Below, piece after piece: positions 7,897 through 13,851 of a stretch of 15,258 nucleotides of DNA. This stretch comes from Deltaproteobacteria bacterium (GTDB lineage Bacteria; Desulfobacterota; JAFDIG01). Both the position numbers and the translations under genes were made by a program. The notes beneath the pieces are model-generated. The model was given only the letters and a program-made list of their open reading frames with translations, was not told the DNA's origin and ran no database searches. The stretch is from NCBI GenBank assembly GCA_019308145.1, contig JAFDIG010000019.1, positions 1 through 15,258 on the forward strand, in the 5' to 3' direction. The first letter of the stretch is position 1. Each line of letters begins with the position of its first letter.

Positions 7897-9810
7897 CTAA
7901 AATTGTGATAGCTTTTTGGTGATTTTTACCTTCTTAGCTATTCTTTTCTTGATAATCTGAGTAACTAAAATAAATATAAGCATTCCAAAACCCACAAAAT
8001 CACTTTTAGCTCCTGGCTTAAGAAGGGCAAAACCAGCAAGGAAGAAAAATATCTTTTCAAGGATACTTAAAGGCAAAAGGAAATATCCCTCTAATGATGA
8101 ACCAATTGCTATACAACCAATAATAGCAGTTATAAAGGAAAATATAATGTTTAAAATATTTCCATGAAACAATAAAACAGGATTATATACAATAATAAAG
8201 GGGACAATATATGCTATTAGAGCAAGACGCATTGCAGTAAAACCAGTTTTAAAAGGTGGAGCGCCCGAGATACCAGCTCCAGCAAATGCTGCAAGCGCAA
8301 CTGGTGGTGTAATGGCTGAGAGACATGCATAATAAAAAACAAACAGATGAGCTGCAATTGGTTTGACGCCTAAATTGATAAGAACAGGCCCGCCAATAAT
8401 AACGGTTAATATATAAGCAGCAGAGGTTGTAAGCCCCATTCCAAGTATTAAAGAGGTTAGCATAACATATATAAGGGATAGAAAAAGATAACCTTTTGCA
8501 GCACTTATAACAAGGGTAGAAAATTTAAGTCCCAAACCTGTTTGAGTGACAACACCTATAACAATCCCAGCACAAGCGCAAGCCGTAACCACTTGTAGAG
8601 AACCTTTAGCCCCATTTTCCAAGCTTTTTATTATCTTTTTAAAATCCATTCTGGTCTCTTTTTTTACCATACTAATCAGAACAACAGAAATAACTGCCCA
8701 GAAACCAGCTTTCATTGGAGAATATCCATAAACCATTAAGACAACAAGTATGATAGCAGGTAATATGAGATGCCCCCTTGAGAAAACTTCACGTTTAAAT
8801 GAAGGTAACTGATTCTTTGGTATCCCTTTAAGTCCTTGTTTTATAGCCTCAATGTGAACCATGTAAAAAAGGGAAAAGAAATAGAGAATAGCAGGAATAG
8901 CAGCTGCTAAGCAGACCTTAATATAAGGGATTCCAAGCATTTCAGCAATAATGAATGCAGCTGCTCCCATTATTGGCGGCATAAATTGTCCACCAGTAGA
9001 TGCAACTGACTCAACAGCACCAGCAAATAAAGGGGTATAACCTATCTTTTTCATGAGCGGAATAGTAAAGGAGCCAGTACTTACTACATTTGCTACAGCA
9101 CTACCTGATATAGTTCCCATTGTTGCACTACTTAAGACAGCAACCTTTGCAGGCCCACCACGCATACTGCCCGCAATTGAGTTTGCAAAGGCTATAAAAA
9201 ATTCGCCTACACCTGAATTTAATAAAAAAGCACCAAAAATAATAAAGATAATGATATAACTCGCGGAAACCCCTAACGGTATGGTAAAAAGTCCTTCAGT
9301 TGTCAAATATTGGTAAGTAATAAATTGTTCAAGATCAAGAGCTCTATGTCCCCATGCACCAGGAAGATAATCCCCAAAAAATGCATAAAGTATAGCAATG
9401 ACAGTAATTAAAGGAAGGGCAAGCCCAAGAACACGCCTTGTTGATTCAAGAACCAAAATAATCAGGATAGAGCCAAATATAAGATCTGTTGTTGTTGCTG
9501 CTCCACCTCTTAGTATAAGCTCTTTATACCCAACAATCAGATAAATTAAGGTTATACAGCTGAAGATCATGAAAATTATGTCAAGTATAGTAAAAAAGTT
9601 TTTTAGTTTTCCTTTCTTTTTTGGGGTTTTTATAAATGATAAGGTTAGAAATGTAATCAAAAGAGCAAATAAAAGATGAATAGAACGTTGCACTACAGCA
9701 GAGAGAAGGCCAAATTCTGATGTATATAGATGAAATAAAGACATTGAAACAGCAACAATAGTTGTTATTACTGCTTTTATAGATATTTTTTTATCCTCTA
9801 ACTTTTCCAT
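7897..9810 (-). CDS. TRAP transporter permease, fused 4TM/12TM type
   Basis: A 637-residue inner-membrane protein with many hydrophobic segments from about residue 12 to 620. It matches the TRAP permeases in which the small (DctQ) and large (DctM) subunits are one chain. Signatures in the large-subunit part are GSAVANVVSTGSFTIPLM (236-253), AVESVASTGGQFMPP (265-279), GMGLTTSAAYIL (457-468) and ITPPVALAAFAGAG (500-513). It should drive sodium- or proton-coupled uptake of a solute delivered by the TAXI binding protein two genes upstream, most likely an organic acid. The C-terminal 90 residues after the canonical DctM end are extra hydrophobic segments, common in this fused subgroup. The start is ATG at 9808-9810 with no clear Shine-Dalgarno. 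It begins 22 bases after the DUF1850 gene, so translation may depend on that gene. Confidence 0.93.
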   Translation of the reverse strand: MEKLEDKKISIKAVITTIVAVSMSLFHLYTSEFGLLSAVVQRSIHLLFALLITFLTLSFIKTPKKKGKLKNFFTILDIIFMIFSCITLIYLIVGYKELILRGGAATTTDLIFGSILIILVLESTRRVLGLALPLITVIAILYAFFGDYLPGAWGHRALDLEQFITYQYLTTEGLFTIPLGVSASYIIIFIIFGAFLLNSGVGEFFIAFANSIAGSMRGGPAKVAVLSSATMGTISGSAVANVVSTGSFTIPLMKKIGYTPLFAGAVESVASTGGQFMPPIMGAAAFIIAEMLGIPYIKVCLAAAIPAILYFFSLFYMVHIEAIKQGLKGIPKNQLPSFKREVFSRGHLILPAIILVVLMVYGYSPMKAGFWAVISVVLISMVKKETRMDFKKIIKSLENGAKGSLQVVTACACAGIVIGVVTQTGLGLKFSTLVISAAKGYLFLSLIYVMLTSLILGMGLTTSAAYILTVIIGGPVLINLGVKPIAAHLFVFYYACLSAITPPVALAAFAGAGISGAPPFKTGFTAMRLALIAYIVPFIIVYNPVLLFHGNILNIIFSFITAIIGCIAIGSSLEGYFLLPLSILEKIFFFLAGFALLKPGAKSDFVGFGMLIFILVTQIIKKRIAKKVKITKKLSQF

Positions 9811-9832
9811 TTTTAGTTATTTATGTTTTATA

Positions 9833-10315
9833 TCAATGCGTTTCCAATGAAATCCTAACAAAGGTTCCCTGAGGTATCCTCTTTGATAGTTCTATTACTT
9901 TATTATTTATTATTAAGCAGTGATTTGCATCTTTTTTTGAACCCATAATAAATATAATAGATTCTTTTATCTTATTGATCTCTACTTCCCATGTGCCATC
10001 TTTTTCTATTTTAAAATTATTGAAAAAAAATCCTTGACCATTGAGATTTGAATCAAATTCACTGCTTTTATAAAGCAGTTTTCCATTATTTATGATTTTA
10101 AAATTATCCCTATAAAAAGCTCGGTCATAAGAGTGTAAGAATTGTAAAGAAAAAGATTCACCTTTAAAAACAGGGATACTGTAAAAAGTATCCCCGTTTT
10201 TAAGGTTGGTTATTTTAAGGATATATTCATATCCATAAGCGATCTTAAAGATGCCTAAAAAAGATATGAATATTAACCAAAAAATGAATAAGATTTTAAA
10301 AAGATTTATTTTCAC
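9833..10315 (-). CDS. DUF1850 protein, TRAP-TAXI accessory
   Basis: A 160-residue protein with an N-terminal hydrophobic segment (about 7-26) that is either an uncleaved anchor or a signal peptide, followed by a small beta-rich periplasmic part. The FSLQFLHSYDRAFYRDNF stretch (55-72), with His61-Ser62, matches the core of DUF1850 proteins, which are usually encoded beside TAXI-type TRAP genes; no biochemical role is established. The start codon is GTG (10313-10315). It overlaps the TGA stop of the binding-protein gene as GTGA, which strongly suggests coupled translation and hence matched amounts of the two proteins. A role in substrate delivery or permease assembly is inference from position only. 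Confidence 0.8.
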   Translation of the reverse strand: MKINLFKILFIFWLIFISFLGIFKIAYGYEYILKITNLKNGDTFYSIPVFKGESFSLQFLHSYDRAFYRDNFKIINNGKLLYKSSEFDSNLNGQGFFFNNFKIEKDGTWEVEINKIKESIIFIMGSKKDANHCLIINNKVIELSKRIPQGTFVRISLETH

Positions 10316-11286
10316 TTAAGAACACCTTTTTCTTTAAAGAATCTTTTTGCTCCATCATGAAGAGGGATAGAGCATCCCTTTGCCGCAGTGTTTATCTTGA
10401 TGCTTTTATACTTCACATGTATCTTATCGATTTCTTTTTTATGATCCCAGAATGTTTTTACAATGTTATAAACCAAATCCTTATTAAGACGGGTAGTCGT
10501 GGCAATGATCCCTAACCAACATAGAACATGAATTGGTTTGTCTTGACCTTTATAGATGCCAGCAGGAATTGTTCTTGGGACATAATATGGATATTTTTTA
10601 TTGATTTTTTTTGCCATATCATCTTTTATATCAATATATCTAACTTTTCTTACTGTAACAAGATCCATAAGCCCAGGTGCTGGTGTTCCGACAGCAAACA
10701 TGGCTACATCAATATTTCCATCCTTTAAAGCTTGCACTGATTCTGCAATAGAGAGGAATTTAGGAGAGATATCTTTGTAGGTAATGCCATACTCAGCAAG
10801 GATCAATTTATTCATGACCTCTATACCACTTCCTGGAGCACCAATACCAACCCGTTTTCCCTTAATGTCATAAATACTTTTTATTGGAGAATCTTCTGGA
10901 ACTACAATCATCTCATCAATTGGATAAAGAGAAAAGAGGCCTCTTAACTCTTTAAAGGGTTTTTCCTTTTTAAACTTTTTTGTACCAGTGTATGCCCAAT
11001 ACGCAACATCTGGCATAAGGAACGCAATATCGCATTGTCCTTTCCTTAATGTTCGTATGTTTTCAATAGAAGCACCAGATGGATATGCAGTTGCTTCTGC
11101 ATTTTTTACATATTTTGTTATAAGGTTAGCAATTGCACCCCCTAAGGGATACCATGTTCCTGCTGTTCCTGCTGTTGCAATAGAAAGCCGAACCTTTTTT
11201 GCATAAAGGTTTCCGTTAAAGAGAATGGCAGACAAAAATATAAGTGATATTAAAATAATAATTGGTTTGATGGTTGATCTTTTCAT
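10312..11286 (-). CDS. TAXI-family TRAP transporter solute-binding protein
   Basis: A 324-residue periplasmic binding protein. A signal peptide covers about residues 1-29 (Lys/Arg start, hydrophobic core, NLYA cleavage region). The TAXI hallmark GTAGTWYPLGG sits at 40-50, with later family motifs GAPGSGIEV (149-157) and the C-terminal IPLHDGAKRFFKEKG. It captures a solute, probably a carboxylate, for the fused TRAP permease encoded downstream. It is the first gene of the operon and has its best translation signal: AAGGAGG five to six bases before the ATG, consistent with binding proteins being needed in excess. It lies 193 bases downstream of the GntR regulator gene, on the same strand. Ligand cannot be predicted; known TAXI ligands include glutamate-like acids. 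Confidence 0.93.
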   Translation of the reverse strand: MKRSTIKPIIILISLIFLSAILFNGNLYAKKVRLSIATAGTAGTWYPLGGAIANLITKYVKNAEATAYPSGASIENIRTLRKGQCDIAFLMPDVAYWAYTGTKKFKKEKPFKELRGLFSLYPIDEMIVVPEDSPIKSIYDIKGKRVGIGAPGSGIEVMNKLILAEYGITYKDISPKFLSIAESVQALKDGNIDVAMFAVGTPAPGLMDLVTVRKVRYIDIKDDMAKKINKKYPYYVPRTIPAGIYKGQDKPIHVLCWLGIIATTTRLNKDLVYNIVKTFWDHKKEIDKIHVKYKSIKINTAAKGCSIPLHDGAKRFFKEKGVLK

Positions 11287-11304
11287 GACGACCTCCTTTT
11301 TTAA

Positions 11305-11318
11305 TTAGTCCAAACTAA
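11305..11318. promoter_or_regulatory. Operator-like palindrome in the operon leader
   Basis: TTAGTCCAAACTAA is a perfect 5-bp inverted repeat (TTAGT/ACTAA) around four bases. It lies just downstream of the predicted transcription start of the transport/catabolic operon and upstream of its Shine-Dalgarno, a position suited to repression. Its GT...AC arms recall GntR/FCD operators, but those normally have three central bases, and the arms differ from the palindrome at the regulator's own promoter. Weakly supported. Confidence 0.35.
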
Positions 11319-11332
11319 AAAATGATAATTAA

Positions 11333-11362
11333 ATTATAAAAAATAAGAAATTTTGCTGTTAT
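11333..11362 (-). promoter_or_regulatory. Predicted sigma-70 promoter of the transport/catabolic operon
   Basis: On the minus strand, a perfect TATAAT (11333-11338) is preceded by ATAACA (11357-11362; four of six with TTGACA) at 18 bases. The start of transcription would be near 11326, leaving a leader of about 40 bases before the solute-binding-protein ATG. No terminator is visible between the regulator gene and this site, so read-through from the regulator is also possible. Confidence 0.5.
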
Positions 11363-11367
11363 TTTCA

Positions 11368-11390
11368 TGTTTACAAAGTCAGCTTTAAAC
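11368..11390. repeat. Imperfect inverted repeat upstream of the operon -35
   Basis: GTTTACAAAG (11369-11378) and CTTTAAAC (11383-11390) form an inverted repeat with one or two bulged bases around TCAG. The left arm overlaps TGTTTACA (11368-11375), a TGT/ACA dyad one base shorter than the core of the palindrome at the regulator promoter. It lies just upstream of the predicted -35, where an activator or second regulator site could sit. In this AT-rich spacer it could be chance. Confidence 0.25.
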
Positions 11391-11479
11391 ATAATTAGCC
11401 CGTTTTTCTTACATAAACTAACTAATCATTTTAAAAACAAAAAACAGATTTGCTAACAGGTATATTAGTATAAAAATAT

Positions 11480-12202
11480 CTATAAAGCAGATTCATTTTT
11501 AGATTTTTCTTTAATTCTACTGCTTACATCCTTGATATGAAATGTATTTAAGTTTACTGCCTCAGATATATTGCCTTTTTTGAAATGTTCTAATAATTTT
11601 CGATGCGTTTCAATAGTTCTATTAGCCATAAAAATAGAAGGCTTTACATCTTCAAAAAAAGATATAAGCATATTTACAATAAGTTTATGGATTAAAATAA
11701 GAATAGGGTTTTGACTTTTTTCAGACAAATAAAGATGAAAATCAAAATTTGTAAAAAGTCGCTTTTTATCTTTTCCCTCTCTTAAATATTTTTCTGCTTT
11801 TCTTATATTTTCTTCCAATTTTTTAATATCTTTCTCTTCGATCTTTGGTATGATTAATTCTAATATTATCTTTTCAACTCCTACCCTTGTTTCTGTTACA
11901 TTTTGAATAGAAATATTCTTCATCATCAAAGCATCTTCAATCTGCTCCAATATCTTATCAATATCAGCCTCTTGGATAAATGTTCCTCCCAGGCTTCCCT
12001 GACGAACAGTAACTACACCACACTGCTCTAAAGCCCTGATAGCCTCCCTAACCGTGACCCTACTTACCCCAAAAAGCTTTGCCAACTCATGTTCAGGTGG
12101 GAGTTTATCTCCAGGTTTCAGATCACCTCTAAATATGGCGTTTTTTACCTGATTAACAATATTTTCGTAAGCACGATTTTCCTTAATAGCCTTAAACATC
12201 AT
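11480..12202 (-). CDS. GntR-family transcriptional regulator, FCD (FadR/LldR) subfamily
   Basis: A 240-residue regulator. Residues about 10-78 form the GntR winged helix: AIFRGDLKPGDKLPPEHELAK, then the recognition-helix region GVSRVTVREAIRALEQCG (45-62), then a Gly-rich wing (RQGSLGGTFI). Residues about 95-232 are an all-helical FCD ligand-binding domain with His156 (DFH), His200 and His222 at the positions that bind metal in this family; the usual Asp four residues before the first His appears to be Asn152. It probably represses the adjacent transporter/CoA operon and is released by substrate or a CoA intermediate, and it may control its own gene through the palindrome at its promoter. The start is the first of two tandem ATG codons; the Shine-Dalgarno is weak. 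Confidence 0.92.
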   Translation of the reverse strand: MMFKAIKENRAYENIVNQVKNAIFRGDLKPGDKLPPEHELAKLFGVSRVTVREAIRALEQCGVVTVRQGSLGGTFIQEADIDKILEQIEDALMMKNISIQNVTETRVGVEKIILELIIPKIEEKDIKKLEENIRKAEKYLREGKDKKRLFTNFDFHLYLSEKSQNPILILIHKLIVNMLISFFEDVKPSIFMANRTIETHRKLLEHFKKGNISEAVNLNTFHIKDVSSRIKEKSKNESAL

Positions 12203-12229
12203 AATAAGAACTTTTTCATATCTAAAATT

Positions 12230-12246
12230 TAAATGTTATACATTTA
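12230..12246. promoter_or_regulatory. Operator-like palindrome at the regulator promoter
   Basis: TAAATGTTATACATTTA is a perfect 7-bp inverted repeat around TAT. The core GT-N3-AC is the arrangement recognised by FadR/PdhR-type GntR proteins. It overlaps the predicted transcription start and the edge of the -10 of the GntR gene, so autorepression is likely. It is about 100 bases from the start of the divergent PAC2 gene and upstream of that gene's predicted -35. Confidence 0.6.
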
Positions 12247-12273
12247 TATATATTTAATTTTTTTATTTGTCAA
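12245..12273 (-). promoter_or_regulatory. Predicted sigma-70 promoter of the GntR gene
   Basis: On the minus strand, a perfect TTGACA (12268-12273), a 17-base spacer and TATATA (12245-12250). Transcription would start near 12238, inside the palindrome, giving a leader of about 36 bases. A TATAAA two bases further on is an alternative -10. Confidence 0.55.
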
Positions 12274-12307
12274 GGTTTTTTATAAGGATTTCTTTCTTCT
12301 GTATTGG

Positions 12308-12336
12308 TTGACAGGGATATTTTCTTTTGATAAATG
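12308..12336 (+). promoter_or_regulatory. Predicted promoter of the PAC2/zinc-ribbon/thioesterase cluster
   Basis: A perfect TTGACA (12308-12313) is followed by weak -10 candidates: GATAAA at 12329-12334 (15-base spacer) or TAAATG at 12331-12336 (17-base spacer). Either puts the transcript start at about 12341-12343, right before the ATG at 12344. That ATG has no Shine-Dalgarno, so a leaderless mRNA is possible. Confidence 0.4.
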
Positions 12337-12343
12337 TAGAAAT

Positions 12344-13129
12344 ATGAAAGAAAAGATAAAATTTTTTGAAAAAATAAAACTAAAAAATCCTATAATGGTT
12401 GCTGCTTGGCCTGGGAAAGGCAATGTTGCGTTTAAGGCAGCAAATTATCTAAAGGATAAACTTGATGCTAAACTTATTGCAGAGCTTCCCCCTTTTGATT
12501 ATTATCAACTTTTTGGTATAAACATAAGAACTAATATAATTGAGGAAACAAAGCTTCCTAAAAGCCTTTTCTTTGCTTGGCAAGATCCTAAAGGAAATAA
12601 TGACATACTGATCTTTATTGGGGAGGCTCAACCAGCAAGTGGCAAGGAACTTGCTGTTGCTAATCTAATTCTTAAAGTGGCAAAAAAGTATAAAGTAGAA
12701 ACTATTGTAACATTTGCAGCAATGCCCCTTTATATAGACCATAAAAAAAGACCTGAGGTCTTTTGTGCTGTAACAAACAAGGATTTGATTGAAGAATTAA
12801 CTGCTTTTGGAGTGAGATGGATGAATGATGGACAGATAACAGGAATGAATGGATTGATTTTAGGAATTGGCAAAGCAGAGGGGTTTAAAGGAATATCTTT
12901 TTTAGGAGAAATTCCTTTTTATACTACCCAGATCGAGAACCCAAAGGCATCCATGGCTATTTTAGAAATTTTTTGTCAATGGCTAAAGATTGATATTGAT
13001 ATGAATGAGATTGAACAACTCGCAAATTTTACTGAAAAAGAGATTGAAAAGCTTATTCAAGAAGCTAAAGAAAGTCAGGAATATCCCTTGCCTTCTAATG
13101 AAAAAAAAGGGCCTGGGTATCTACACTAA
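12344..13129 (+). CDS. PAC2-family protein (proteasome-assembly-chaperone-like)
   Basis: 261 residues from the chosen ATG. The open frame extends 37 codons further up, but that extension is low-complexity, crosses the promoter region and has no family similarity, so the ATG at 12344 is preferred. The body matches the PAC2 fold found in bacterial and archaeal proteins of unknown role: an N-terminal KNPIMVAAWPGKGNVA segment (14-29), a central FIGEAQPASGKE segment and a C-terminal NPKASMAILEIFCQWL helix. Related eukaryotic domains assist proteasome assembly, but no proteasome gene is in view, and a chaperone role here is only an analogy. The last 40 residues are charged and helical. It is first of three same-strand genes and diverges from the GntR gene. 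Confidence 0.82.
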   Translation: MKEKIKFFEKIKLKNPIMVAAWPGKGNVAFKAANYLKDKLDAKLIAELPPFDYYQLFGINIRTNIIEETKLPKSLFFAWQDPKGNNDILIFIGEAQPASGKELAVANLILKVAKKYKVETIVTFAAMPLYIDHKKRPEVFCAVTNKDLIEELTAFGVRWMNDGQITGMNGLILGIGKAEGFKGISFLGEIPFYTTQIENPKASMAILEIFCQWLKIDIDMNEIEQLANFTEKEIEKLIQEAKESQEYPLPSNEKKGPGYLH

Positions 13130-13153
13130 AACAATAAAGAATGGAGAGTATCT

Positions 13154-13426
13154 ATGAAATGTGAAAATTGTGGACACCCTTATCCTACGATTACTTGTCC
13201 TCATTGTGGTGAGGAGATACTTAAGGAGAGCATTTATTGTATGAAGTGCGGAGCAAAAATTGTTAACTTAGAAACAGAGATAAATGGTAAAGTAGAAACC
13301 GAGGAGTTAGACCTTTCAAAAAGATTGCTTTGCAGCGATGGAACATGCATAGGTGTTATAGGAGAAGATGGCAGATGCAAGATTTGTGGCAAGCCATATA
13401 CAGGCGAACCTTCGGAGGATAGCTAA
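13154..13426 (+). CDS. Small multi-cysteine zinc-ribbon protein
   Basis: A 90-residue protein with ten Cys. They are arranged as C3-x2-C6, C15-x2-C18 (CPHCGEE), C29-x2-C32 (CMKCGAK), C60-x4-C65 (LCSDGTCIG) and C75-x2-C78 (CKICGKPYTG). The first part looks like tandem zinc-ribbon knuckles. The last part, with the phrase CSDGTCIGVIGEDGRC, is a separate four-Cys module that I associate from memory with deltaproteobacterial small proteins. The function is unknown; metal binding is the only safe prediction. The start is ATG with GGAGAG about five bases upstream. It lies 24 bases after the PAC2 gene and two bases before the thioesterase gene, so the three are likely co-transcribed. Confidence 0.75.
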   Translation: MKCENCGHPYPTITCPHCGEEILKESIYCMKCGAKIVNLETEINGKVETEELDLSKRLLCSDGTCIGVIGEDGRCKICGKPYTGEPSEDS

Positions 13427-13428
13427 AA

Positions 13429-13848
13429 ATGAAATTTCCTAAGGATTTTAAAATAGAAATTTCGAGTGAATTTGTAAATAAAGAAGACCGTTTTGCTCGT
13501 CTCATCGGCATGGAGGTTAACACTTTAAAGAAAGGATATGCTGAAGCTTCTATTTTAATAACCGAAGATCTTTTAAATATTTATGATATGGCTCATGGTG
13601 GAGTAATATTTTCTTTAGCTGACCATGTTTGTGAATCTGCTGGGAACAGCTTAGGAAGGGTAGCGGTTGCTATTCAAAATAACATTGAATTTCTTGCTCC
13701 AGCAAAAAAAGGAGACCTATTAACAGCAAAAGGCAAGGTTACTCATACTGCAGGAAAAATCGGCCTTGTTGAGGTTGAGATAAAGAATCAAAAAGGTGAG
13801 TTAATAGCAAAAAATCAACAGATCATCTACTTTAAAGGGAAGAAGTAA
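13429..13848 (+). CDS. PaaI-like hotdog-fold thioesterase
   Basis: A 139-residue single-domain hotdog protein, the normal length for PaaI/4HBT acyl-CoA thioesterases, which hydrolyse acyl- or aryl-CoA and can rescue CoA from dead-end thioesters. The active-site segment is AHGGVIFSLADHVCE (55-69), with Asp65 matching the catalytic Asp of E. coli PaaI (LAD motif). The later strand IEFLAPAKKGDLLTAKG is also typical. The start is ATG at 13429 with GGAGG ten bases upstream, overlapping the end of the zinc-ribbon gene. Its placement across the regulator from a CoA-ligase operon is suggestive, but it is not in that operon. The stop lies three bases from the convergent tonB stop. Confidence 0.9.
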   Translation: MKFPKDFKIEISSEFVNKEDRFARLIGMEVNTLKKGYAEASILITEDLLNIYDMAHGGVIFSLADHVCESAGNSLGRVAVAIQNNIEFLAPAKKGDLLTAKGKVTHTAGKIGLVEVEIKNQKGELIAKNQQIIYFKGKK

Positions 13849-13851
13849 ATC

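Noticed and set aside
8546..9259. Plus-strand open frames opposite the TRAP permease gene
   Set aside because: They are shadows of a strongly recognisable permease on the other strand.
11287..11479. Riboswitch or small RNA in the spacer upstream of the binding-protein gene
   Set aside because: Apart from the promoter and short dyads it is AT-rich with no strong stem or known aptamer pattern, and the predicted leader is only about 40 bases.
12233..12343. N-terminal extension of the PAC2 protein by 37 residues
   Set aside because: The extension translates low-complexity AT-rich promoter sequence, covers the TTGACA element, and has no resemblance to PAC2 proteins.
12449..12631. Minus-strand open frame of 60 codons
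   Set aside because: It lies wholly inside the PAC2 coding region, has no ribosome-binding site and no recognisable protein features.
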